Assembly: GCA_021805405.1 (NCBI GenBank)
Contig: JAJZFK010000056.1
Location: forward strand, 1 to 5,070
DNA: 5,070 bases
DNA from: a bacterium
GTDB taxonomy: Bacteria; Armatimonadota; Chthonomonadetes; Chthonomonadales; Chthonomonadaceae
Direction: 5' to 3'
The translations under genes were made by a program, and so were the position numbers. Every line of letters begins with the position of its first letter. Positions within the stretch are counted from its first letter, which is position 1. Below are positions 1-5,070 of this stretch, in pieces. The notes under the pieces are model-generated. The model was not told where the DNA came from. It saw only the letters and a list, made by a program, of their open reading frames with translations, and did no database searches.

Positions 1-1
1 C

Positions 2-505
2 GTGTTCGATGCGTTTTCGGACGCACCGTATAAGCGGCAGTACGTGGGCGAGAGCTTCCCCTCGCAAAGCAACCACGCGGGCACCTGCCAAACCGCGCTT
101 AGCGAGCCAGGCCTGCTAACCGGTAACGGCGGGCGTGGGGTGGTCGTGCCCAGCCGCGGAGTCCAGGTGATGGGCAAGAAGCCAGGGCCTGCGAAGAAAC
201 ATCCTTGCAAAAAGCATCATACCGTTCATCACGGGTTCCCGAGGCACAAAGTAATCACATGCCTGAAAGATATTGCAATCGGACTGGCCGTCGATTGTAT
301 GGCTGCCTTATTCACGGCCTCGCCCGAATGTAAGGCTTGTCAAGCAGCCGTTCCCGAGTGTTGCGCGGCACTGCCAGAATTTTGCGAACTTTGTGAAGAA
401 CTGTGCGCCGATGTGTGTGGATCAAGATTGATGAATTGCCTCAAGAACATTATAAGTAAAGGCACTTTTACGGGAGTTATGAAATGCTTTTTCGACGTCC
501 TGTAA
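2..505 (+). CDS. C-terminal end of a larger protein with a cysteine-rich tip (5' end outside window)
   Basis: This is an open frame of 167 codons that runs off the left edge. The GTG at its first codon is only a chance start. I do not recognise the family. The first ~56 codons are about 79% G/C at third positions, so this stretch is truly coding and the protein very likely begins upstream. Residues 57-85 are basic and His/Lys/Pro-rich, like a linker. Residues 87-162 hold 12 of the 14 cysteines, with two CxxC motifs (CKAC at 110-113, CELC at 128-131), a CC pair at 120-121, and a recurring PEC/PEFC pattern at 108, 118 and 125. The cysteines lie in short Ala/Leu/Glu-rich, helix-like segments, which suggests a disulfide-stabilised helical domain or a metal site. 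GC content falls from about 65% to about 45-55% at the core/tip junction, as in modular toxin proteins. A secreted effector or bacteriocin-like tip is inference only. An alternative is an unrelated surface protein with a Cys-rich end. Confidence 0.72.
   Translation: MFDAFSDAPYKRQYVGESFPSQSNHAGTCQTALSEPGLLTGNGGRGVVVPSRGVQVMGKKPGPAKKHPCKKHHTVHHGFPRHKVITCLKDIAIGLAVDCMAALFTASPECKACQAAVPECCAALPEFCELCEELCADVCGSRLMNCLKNIISKGTFTGVMKCFFDVL
161..172 (+). promoter_or_regulatory. Possible internal ribosome binding site and ATG within the Cys-rich ORF
   Basis: GGAG (158-161) lies 8 nt before an in-frame ATG at 170. Starting here would give a free-standing 111-aa basic, Cys-rich protein with 13 cysteines. 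The point coincides with the drop in GC content and coding bias. The strong third-position bias upstream argues that the longer frame is translated, so this would be a second or ancestral start rather than the only one. It may be chance. Confidence 0.25.
472..476 (+). promoter_or_regulatory. Shine-Dalgarno site for the overlapping membrane ORF
   Basis: GGGAG sits 7 nt before the ATG at 484, inside the last codons of the Cys-rich ORF. It supports 484 as a real, translationally coupled start. The later in-frame ATGs at 598 and 712 have no comparable site that I can see. Confidence 0.5.
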
Positions 506-915
506 CGCGCGAACGGTCTATTTCGACAGCATATGTGTGCTCGCTGTTCATCTTTCTGGCCATAACTGCACATGTCAACACCCTAAACTACTGTTTTATG
601 GTAATTGCGGCGGTCACTTCTGGTTACCTACGTCGGTGCGAACTTCGAACTCCTATAGGCCACTATAGCAACCAGGAATCCACGTTCTGCAACACGTGTA
701 CCACAGCGAAAATGGTTGCACGTCCGAAAGCCATCTCAGCATATTTGAGGCGTGTCTCGGCCGCCATAGTGAGGGATTGGAAAGGAACGATAATAATTAG
801 TACGGTCGCCGTAATTCTCGGTGCGTTGATTTTCAATAATTGGTCTAAAGGCTTTACCACAAATGATAAGGTGATGTACAGCACTATGATCTATATAATC
901 TTTAGCGGAGGATAA
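484..915 (+). CDS. Small predicted membrane protein overlapping the Cys-rich ORF; possible immunity protein
   Basis: This frame encodes 143 residues from ATG 484 to TAA 913-915. Its start overlaps the end of the Cys-rich ORF by 22 nt and has a well-placed SD. I recognise no family. One or two hydrophobic segments lie at about residues 16-49. A second clear membrane-spanning stretch is at about 102-118, after a basic amphipathic region (80-100), and a hydrophobic C-terminus runs from 130 to 143. Third-position GC is near 50%, and the region is AT-richer than its surroundings. A tightly coupled small membrane protein directly after a Cys-rich C-terminal tip is the layout expected of an immunity gene protecting against a membrane-active or envelope toxin. 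That role is inferred from position only. A shorter product from ATG 712 (67 aa) would keep only the second and third hydrophobic segments. The coding call itself is moderate, because compositional support is weak. Confidence 0.45.
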   Translation: MLFRRPVTRERSISTAYVCSLFIFLAITAHVNTLNYCFMVIAAVTSGYLRRCELRTPIGHYSNQESTFCNTCTTAKMVARPKAISAYLRRVSAAIVRDWKGTIIISTVAVILGALIFNNWSKGFTTNDKVMYSTMIYIIFSGG

Positions 916-960
916 GTACCAAATTGATCTCGTGTATCTCTCCAACATTCGACAAGGTGA

Positions 961-1149
961 AGCACCTACGACTTCGCCCAAAGTAGACGTGCAGGACGTC
1001 CCACAGGGGTGCCAACCAACAACAAGTGGACCTGGTACCCCTGCGGCGTTGCGTGCGGCGCTGGCGAGCTGTTGGAGCAGGGCAGCGACCTCACCGGCAC
1101 TACGTGGACGTCCAACGGGCAATACCTGCGGGTTGCCAAAATCCTTTAA
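961..1149 (+). pseudogene. GC-rich orphan coding fragment, start lost, unknown protein
   Basis: Between a TGA at 958-960 and a TAA at 1147-1149 lies a 62-codon frame with about 74% G/C at third positions. This is much higher than its flanks and similar to the GC-rich end of the left-edge protein. The translation reads like a genuine folded protein: it has Trp-rich KWTWYPCG (22-29) and ends in GQYLRVAKIL followed by the stop. No ATG is present. The only alternative start, GTG at 1009, has no properly spaced SD. GC content drops to about 43% right after the stop. The best reading is the C-terminal remnant of a gene whose 5' part was deleted or displaced. The family is unknown. Overlapping frames on both strands across this interval are longer but less protein-like. 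Confidence 0.4.
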
Positions 1150-1460
1150 AGCCAAGCTACGTGGTCATAGCAGGAATCCACGCATTCAATGTGCCAGTAC
1201 CTTATTGCCATTGCAAGGGTAACGCTAAAAGAAGTGGCTCTTGCATAAGCTACCGCCGTTGGTTGTATCTGTAACATCCACTTGCGCAAATCCCCAACAT
1301 CGCGGTTTCTCGTTGATAAGTGATGCAATCGGTAAAACTGACCAATAAACGGCAATGTAGCGACGCGCGAATTCTTGCGGCAGTAACTTGCCGACGCACG
1401 TGGCGCATGAGATTATTATTTCAGGCATCAGCTGAATGTACGATTGCCTGACGTGGCGAC
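1150..1460. other. Intergenic/convergent region without a supported gene
   Basis: This stretch of about 310 nt separates the plus-strand accessory segment from the convergent minus-strand operon. Several frames of 65-80 codons cross it, but none has an SD or a clear third-position bias. Two inverted repeats are visible: CGGCA/TGCCG at 1378-1393 (6-nt loop) and CAGGCA/TGCCTG at 1422-1450 (17-nt loop). Neither is followed by a T-run on either strand. I see no tRNA, CRISPR or insertion-sequence ends. Confidence 0.5.
1422..1450 (-). terminator. Weak hairpin just downstream of the permease gene
   Basis: The arms CAGGCA (1422-1427) and TGCCTG (1445-1450) are perfect complements around a 17-nt loop. 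They lie 11 nt after the permease stop codon. On the minus strand the hairpin is followed by an A/T-rich but not T-rich stretch, so it is not a classic intrinsic terminator. The position is right for the end of the operon, but the stem is short. Confidence 0.2.
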
Positions 1461-2315
1461 TTAGTGGGTGGCGGGATGCAGTAACAGCGTAAGCGATAGA
1501 ACAACACCAATGACGACAACCAGTCGACGTACTGCAATCTGCCCCACCTTACGGGCAATTCGTGAGCCCATGTAGCCCCCTGCAATTGATCCACACGCCA
1601 TTAAGCCTGCAACGGGCCAGTCGATCATAAGGTTTTTGCTCGGCCCCACGCCGGTGCCTTGCGGTAACCGTGCCGTGATGAATACTGCAAGCGCCATGAC
1701 GTTTACGAGTGCGCCGAATATGTTCTTCAATCCGTTCATTTTGTGCATGTGGCTGAAACCTAGCAACCCCAGGTTGGTAAGGATAAGAATGCCAATACCT
1801 GCACCAAAATATCCACCGTAAAGGCCAATGATGAACTGAAAAGGAACGGCAGCATACCAGTATGGCGTCCAGGGTGGGTTATCGGTTTCCGCAGACGTCT
1901 CTTCTGCAGGCGCTTTACTCTTGCCGCGAATGAAGTTTGATATAACGCCTTGGCTGGCAAAAAGTCCGGTCGCCATCAAGATAAGCCATGGTAGAACGAG
2001 AGCAAACGTACTATCCGTTGTGTGTGATAGCAGGAGTGCTCCTGCAGTACCACCAATGAGGCTGGGCAAGCCCAGCAGCAGGATAGTACGGCCATTGTTT
2101 CGGACGAACCTGCGATAGCCCCACAGGCTGCTAATTAGGCCTGGCCAAAGTGCCATGGTGTTTGTAGCATTAGCAACACGAGCAGGTAGCCCTACTGCAA
2201 GCAGGCTCGGAAAGGTGATGAGGGTACCGCCTCCTGCCAACGAATTCACGGTACCTGCCATGATGGCGGCAACAACGAGAAGAAGCAGATCTAGCGGTGA
2301 TTTGACGTCGGTCAA
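1461..2315 (-). CDS. TauE/SafE-family integral membrane permease
   Basis: This 284-residue polytopic inner-membrane protein belongs to the TauE/SafE (DUF81) family, whose members export small anions such as sulfite or sulfoacetate. The substrate here is unknown. Both family half-repeats are visible. The N-terminal one has LAGGGTLITFPSLL (26-39) followed by GLPARVANATNT (42-53). The C-terminal one has GLYGGYFGAGIGILILTNLG (164-183) and MNGLKNIFGALVN (193-205). Hydrophobic segments fall at roughly 8-27, 53-66, 77-97, 105-123, 152-180, 197-215, 234-250 and 262-280. A charged cytoplasmic or periplasmic loop lies at 129-148. Length is normal for the family. The start is TTG at 2315, overlapping the upstream TGA stop as TTGA. 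There is no strong SD, which fits translation coupled to the ftsB-like gene. No sulfur-metabolism gene is nearby, so the context does not help name the substrate. Confidence 0.92.
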   Translation of the reverse strand: MTDVKSPLDLLLLVVAAIMAGTVNSLAGGGTLITFPSLLAVGLPARVANATNTMALWPGLISSLWGYRRFVRNNGRTILLLGLPSLIGGTAGALLLSHTTDSTFALVLPWLILMATGLFASQGVISNFIRGKSKAPAEETSAETDNPPWTPYWYAAVPFQFIIGLYGGYFGAGIGILILTNLGLLGFSHMHKMNGLKNIFGALVNVMALAVFITARLPQGTGVGPSKNLMIDWPVAGLMACGSIAGGYMGSRIARKVGQIAVRRLVVVIGVVLSLTLLLHPATH

Positions 2316-2617
2316 GGGCGCCCAATTTCCATATACGACTCGCCTTTGGAGACATAGCCCAGCCTTCGCGCAGCCAACTGAAAGCCTGCAGGCTTACTAG
2401 CCGAACGCACATCCAGCGTGTCTTGCTGATTTTGTATTTTCAGCTGCTCTACCCGGGTCTGCATCTGGTCATCACTAATTTTCATATCATGTGCTGCCCT
2501 GTATGGAGCAGCAGCAACAACACCCAAATACATACTAATTGCGCTAACAAAGACTACCCACAAAGGCAACAAACCAATATCAGGTATTCGCGAGTTAGAA
2601 CTATGCTGTGTCCTCAT
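2312..2617 (-). CDS. ftsB: FtsB/DivIC-like septum formation initiator protein
   Basis: This is a 101-residue bitopic protein. It has a short polar N-terminus (1-15), one transmembrane helix (about 16-37), a polar heptad-like stretch with coiled-coil character (about 44-70, rich in Gln/Asp/Lys), and a C-terminal ARRLGYVSKGE motif (83-93). That last motif corresponds to the conserved ARxxLGxVxxGE region of the FtsB/DivIC family. Such proteins join the FtsL/FtsQ (DivIB) subcomplex of the divisome, with the coiled coil on the outer side of the membrane. Proximity to eno supports the call, since eno and ftsB/divIC are neighbours in many bacteria. ATG 2617 is chosen over ATG 2647 because CAGGAG lies 9 nt before it. 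FtsB and DivIC cannot be told apart from sequence alone, so the symbol is tentative. Confidence 0.82.
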   Translation of the reverse strand: MRTQHSSNSRIPDIGLLPLWVVFVSAISMYLGVVAAAPYRAAHDMKISDDQMQTRVEQLKIQNQQDTLDVRSASKPAGFQLAARRLGYVSKGESYMEIGRP

Positions 2618-2626
2618 ACATTTGCA

Positions 2627-2632
2627 CTCCTG
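2627..2632 (-). promoter_or_regulatory. Shine-Dalgarno site of the ftsB-like gene
   Basis: On the minus strand this reads CAGGAG, 9 nt before the ATG at 2617. It lies inside the coding sequence that the longer start at 2647 would use, so it favours the shorter 101-aa product. Confidence 0.6.
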
Positions 2633-2688
2633 TATAACGAATGCCACCCAAATTCTGCCACGCGCCTGCTGCCTGTCGCTAATTACAC

Positions 2689-2694
2689 ATTATA
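2689..2694 (-). promoter_or_regulatory. Candidate -10 element for ftsB-tauE transcription
   Basis: A perfect TATAAT on the minus strand sits in the 126-nt gap between pyk and the ftsB-like gene, about 70 nt before its ATG. No good -35 lies 16-18 nt upstream; the nearest TTGAC-like hexamer (TTGCAC) is 23 nt away. A sigma-70-type promoter is therefore plausible but weakly supported. Confidence 0.35.
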
Positions 2695-2743
2695 CCGCCT
2701 CTACGCAGCGTCGTTTGGTGCAACTGATGTTGGGCAACACATT

Positions 2744-4195
2744 CTACAATGGATTACCAACGGTATGCACGCGAATAAGGTTGGTAGTACCGGGCCTGTT
2801 TACGGGTACACCGGCCGTGAGCACCACGCGATCACCATGTGTGACCAGATTATGTAACTGCGCGGCTTCCAGCGTTGCTTGCATCATGGCATCGGTGTTA
2901 TGAACCGTATTAACCAGGCAAGGTTCAACACCCCAGGTTAATGCAAGCGAATGGTACGTGGTTGCTTCGTTTGTAACCGCGAGTATGGGAACGTTGGGCC
3001 TGCGGCTTGCAACCTGGCGAGCAGTGCCACCACTGGTAGTAGCACAGATGATCGCGGAAGCCTTTACAGCACCGGCGATGCTGGCTGTAGCACGGCTGAC
3101 CGCCGCGGTTACATCATCCGGCTCACCCAGGCGCTGTGCATACGTATACTCGTGAAAGAATGCTTCTTCCGCGCGGCGAGCGATTTGTGCCATGGTCTTT
3201 ACTGCCTCTACAGGAAACTCACCGGAAGCGGTTTCACCAGACAACATCACGGCATCTGTGCCGTCCAGAATGGCGTTTGCGACGTCGGTAGCTTCCGCCC
3301 GTGTTGGGCGAGGGCAAGAGAGCATAGACTCTAGCATCTGGGTAGCTGTAATCACTGGCTTGGCTGCCTGATTGCACTGTTTAATGAGGTGTTTCTGAAC
3401 AATTGGCACCTCATCAAACGCCATTTCAACGCCAAGATCACCGCGTGCTACCATGATGCCATCAACCATTTTAAGGATGGACGCGAAATTATGCACTGCC
3501 TCCGACTTCTCAATCTTTGCCAGTACGGGCCTGCGTATGCCAACTTCATCCATCACAGCGAAAATAGGCTTCAGGTCCTCGCAGCTTCGTACGAACGACA
3601 CTGCGACCAGGTCGACACCGTTTTCGAGGCCAAATCGTAAATCGTCCAGATCCTTGTCCGTCGCGGAGGGCACGTTGATCTTGACGCCAGGCGCAGCAAT
3701 TCCCTTGCGCGATGTAAGGGTGCCACCTGTAAGGCACCGTGCATAAACAACATTCTGCTCACCGGCATCGTTACACGCACATTCCGTCACTCGCAGTGTA
3801 ATTTTGCCATCGTCTAGCAAGAGGGTTCTGCCGGGAGTTAGCGCGCTGAGTAACTCGGGTAGCGGTACCGGTATCATCACAGTTGATTCGTGTGGATGAC
3901 TATTCTCACCAACAACGAGACCAACAACCTGATTACGCTTAAGATGAACACCTGTCCCAAGTTCGCCAATGCGCATTTTGGGGCCGGAAAGATCCTGCAG
4001 GATAGCAAGCGGGCGGTGCATCTCCGCAGCGATACTCCGCAGGTCACTGATTACTTGGCCGTGGCCCGCGTGGTTACCGTGCGAGAAGTTTAATCTCGCC
4101 ACGTCCATCCCTGCGTGCATCAACTTGGTGAGCATGGCCCTCGATCGACTACTCGGTCCAATGGTACAAACAATTTTGGTTCTTCGGGCCTTCAA
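2744..4195 (-). CDS. pyk: Pyruvate kinase
   Basis: This cytoplasmic enzyme of 483 residues transfers phosphate from phosphoenolpyruvate to ADP, giving pyruvate and ATP, the last step of glycolysis. All family landmarks are present: RRTKIVCTIGPSS (4-16), ARLNFSHG (33-40, nucleotide/K+ site), LQDLSGPKMRIG (66-77), the mobile B domain (about 78-163), KGIAAPGV (164-171), catalytic Lys227 and metal ligand Glu229 in LAKIEKSE, metal ligand Asp253 in ARGDLGVE, TATQMLESM (283-291), and SGETASGEFP (319-328). The C-terminal domain (about 345-483) carries TTSGGTARQ (386-394), the loop region that binds allosteric effectors in many homologues, and the terminal GTTNLIRVHTVG. The start is taken as TTG 4195, because a TGAGG SD lies 5 nt before it and the gene then begins 16 nt after the upstream stop. 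Extending the frame to 4321 would overlap the neighbour and add non-homologous residues. Length is normal for the family. Confidence 0.97.
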   Translation of the reverse strand: MKARRTKIVCTIGPSSRSRAMLTKLMHAGMDVARLNFSHGNHAGHGQVISDLRSIAAEMHRPLAILQDLSGPKMRIGELGTGVHLKRNQVVGLVVGENSHPHESTVMIPVPLPELLSALTPGRTLLLDDGKITLRVTECACNDAGEQNVVYARCLTGGTLTSRKGIAAPGVKINVPSATDKDLDDLRFGLENGVDLVAVSFVRSCEDLKPIFAVMDEVGIRRPVLAKIEKSEAVHNFASILKMVDGIMVARGDLGVEMAFDEVPIVQKHLIKQCNQAAKPVITATQMLESMLSCPRPTRAEATDVANAILDGTDAVMLSGETASGEFPVEAVKTMAQIARRAEEAFFHEYTYAQRLGEPDDVTAAVSRATASIAGAVKASAIICATTSGGTARQVASRRPNVPILAVTNEATTYHSLALTWGVEPCLVNTVHNTDAMMQATLEAAQLHNLVTHGDRVVLTAGVPVNRPGTTNLIRVHTVGNPL

Positions 4196-4200
4196 TCGAG

Positions 4201-4205
4201 CCTCA
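4201..4205 (-). promoter_or_regulatory. Shine-Dalgarno site fixing the TTG start of pyk
   Basis: TGAGG on the minus strand lies 5 nt before TTG 4195 and just after the stop of the small upstream gene. No ATG or GTG in the pyk frame lies closer to the conserved RRTKIVCTIGPSS motif, so this site decides the start. Confidence 0.6.
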
Positions 4206-4211
4206 GCTTTC

Positions 4212-4514
4212 TTATTGCATCTGGTTAAGCCCCAATAGAAGGGCCTGAACAAACGGATCTTGTTGGAATTTCGACTGCATCTCTGCGCGACGTGCTGCGG
4301 GAACATCCAGCAGTTTACCACCAGCCTCAGCCTGTTTCAGGTTTTCTGCGTGCAGTTCAAACTCAGCCCACCGGCGGGTAAATTCTGCGCGGTCAACGGG
4401 CACTATGCTCATCCGTTGGCAGCCTATCAGGTAAGCCTGATAGGCATGCTCATCCGGAAAGGCACTATCGGAGGTTGTAGAAAGCGGACTTTCCGGCGTA
4501 AACGGCGGCGTCAT
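4212..4514 (-). CDS. Hypothetical 100-aa protein between eno and pyk
   Basis: I do not recognise this protein. It has 100 residues: a Pro/Ser/Thr-rich, probably disordered N-terminus (1-20), an aromatic/charged middle (DEHAYQAYLIGCQRM, 21-35), and charged amphipathic helices (about 41-65 and 72-85). The hydrophobic tail is PFVQALLLGLNQMQ (87-100). There is no signal peptide or membrane helix, so it is probably a soluble cytoplasmic protein. The ATG at 4514 follows an AAGGGG SD (4521-4526) with a 6-nt spacer. The start lies 50 nt inside the eno 3' end in a different frame, and the stop is 16 nt before the pyk start. It is therefore placed to be translated from the eno-pyk transcript. The SD, the tight packing and the full use of the gap support a real gene. 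A role linked to glycolysis is only a guess from position. Confidence 0.75.
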   Translation of the reverse strand: MTPPFTPESPLSTTSDSAFPDEHAYQAYLIGCQRMSIVPVDRAEFTRRWAEFELHAENLKQAEAGGKLLDVPAARRAEMQSKFQQDPFVQALLLGLNQMQ

Positions 4515-5070
4515 CCAGTACCCCTTCGATGCGAAGCAGTTGATTGTATTTAGCAACACGGTCCGTGCGGTTTGGCGCACCTGTCTTGATCTGGCCAGCA
4601 TTCGTCCCTACCACGATATCGGCAATTGTAGAGTCCTCCGTCTCGCCAGACCGGTGTGATACTACCGCTGTAAAGCCGGCACGCTTCGCCATCTCAATGG
4701 CATCCAACGTCTCGGTGAGCGAGCCAATCTGGTTGACCTTGATGAGGATGGAGTTAGCCGAGCCTTCCTGAATTCCACGGGCAAGGCGCGTCGTGTTGGT
4801 AACGAAAAGGTCATCACCTACTACCTGTACATGGCCGCCTATCTTCTCGTTAAGAAGCTTCCAGCCCTCCCAGTCGTCCTCTGCCAGCCCGTCTTCAATC
4901 GAGATGATGGGATATTTATCTACCCACCTTGCGTAGTAATCCACCATTTCAGCACTGGAGAGCACCTTGCCCTCACCCTTCAGGTGATATTTTCCATCGC
5001 TGTACAGTTCCGTAGAGGCAGGATCCAACCCTAGGTAGATGTCGCCACCAGGCTGATAACCAGCTTCAGT
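4465..5070 (-). CDS. eno: Enolase, C-terminal half (5' end outside window)
   Basis: The last 201 residues of enolase are present (full length is usually about 420-430) and the frame is open to the window edge. Enolase interconverts 2-phosphoglycerate and phosphoenolpyruvate in glycolysis, in the cytoplasm, and needs Mg2+. Every active-site element of the C-terminal barrel is visible. The three metal ligands are Asp16 in LGLDPAS, Glu59 in ISIEDG and Asp86 in VGDDLFVTN. The catalytic base is Lys111 in ILIKVNQIGS. His139-Arg140-Ser141 lie in the SHRSGETED motif, and Lys162 in GQIKTG. The terminal RVAKYNQLLRIE signature follows, and the protein ends normally at TAG 4465. The product of this enzyme is the substrate of the pyruvate kinase encoded two genes downstream. 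Nothing suggests decay. Confidence 0.97.
   Translation of the reverse strand, partial: TEAGYQPGGDIYLGLDPASTELYSDGKYHLKGEGKVLSSAEMVDYYARWVDKYPIISIEDGLAEDDWEGWKLLNEKIGGHVQVVGDDLFVTNTTRLARGIQEGSANSILIKVNQIGSLTETLDAIEMAKRAGFTAVVSHRSGETEDSTIADIVVGTNAGQIKTGAPNRTDRVAKYNQLLRIEGVLDDAAVYAGKSAFYNLR
4521..4526 (-). promoter_or_regulatory. Shine-Dalgarno site of the 100-aa gene, inside eno
   Basis: AAGGGG on the minus strand lies 6 nt before ATG 4514, within eno coding sequence. It favours this start over the upstream in-frame TTG at 4601, which would extend the protein much further into eno. Confidence 0.6.

Noticed and set aside
736..1155. 139-codon minus-strand frame antisense to the GC-rich island
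   Set aside because: It crosses both the AT-rich membrane ORF and the GC-rich fragment with no domain. The plus-strand frame at 961-1149 has clear third-position bias and more protein-like composition.
932..1222. Plus-strand frame of 96 codons starting with GTG
   Set aside because: No SD, low-complexity Pro/Ala/Thr/Arg composition typical of an out-of-frame reading of GC-rich coding DNA, and it overlaps the better-supported frame at 961-1149.
1026..1274. Plus-strand frame of 82 codons with a CxC motif near its end
   Set aside because: The first half is an Arg-rich shadow of the 961-1149 frame. The second half has no SD, bias or known motif.
1378..1393. CGGCA/TGCCG hairpin with a 6-nt loop in the convergent region
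   Set aside because: The stem is only 5 bp and no T-run follows on either strand, so it is not a supported terminator.
1225..1428. 67-codon minus-strand frame directly downstream of the permease gene
   Set aside because: No SD before its ATG and third-position GC near 50%, with no recognisable domain. It cannot be separated from chance.
2728..2739. TGTTG-GG-CAACA palindrome just after the pyk stop
   Set aside because: The loop is only 2 nt and no T-run follows on the minus strand. It overlaps neither a clear operator nor a terminator signature.
2423..2857. 144-codon plus-strand frame opposite the ftsB-like gene and pyk end
   Set aside because: It is antisense to two well-supported genes and shows no motif or SD.

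Overview
This is a bacterial chromosomal window in two halves that converge on each other. The right-hand three quarters (about 1461-5070, minus strand) hold compact housekeeping genes: the C-terminal half of enolase (eno), an unrecognised 100-aa protein overlapping the eno 3' end, pyruvate kinase (pyk), an FtsB/DivIC-like division protein, and a TauE/SafE-family permease. Spacings are 50 nt overlap, 16 nt, 126 nt and a 3-nt overlap. The first three probably form one glycolytic unit. ftsB-tauE may have its own promoter in the 126-nt gap. The GC content is mid-range, and Shine-Dalgarno (SD) motifs and TTG starts are used. I cannot assign a phylum from the sequence alone.

The left quarter (1 to about 1150, plus strand) looks quite different. 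A reading frame open at the left edge has a GC-rich, strongly GC3-biased stretch (1 to about 170) and then passes without a break into a cysteine-rich C-terminal region with lower GC (stop at 505). A small membrane-protein ORF with a good SD overlaps its 3' end by 22 nt (484-915). A second GC-rich island (961-1149) follows. It has strong coding bias but no usable start, and looks like a gene remnant. The stretch from 1150 to 1460 has no convincing gene.

The left part resembles the end of a modular polymorphic-toxin-type locus: a conserved core, a variable Cys-rich tip, a small overlapping membrane ORF that could be an immunity gene, and an orphan fragment. This is an inference from layout and composition. 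No toxin or immunity family is recognised, and the upstream part of the large protein lies outside the window. The right half is ordinary central metabolism plus division and needs no special explanation, apart from the unknown small protein between eno and pyk.
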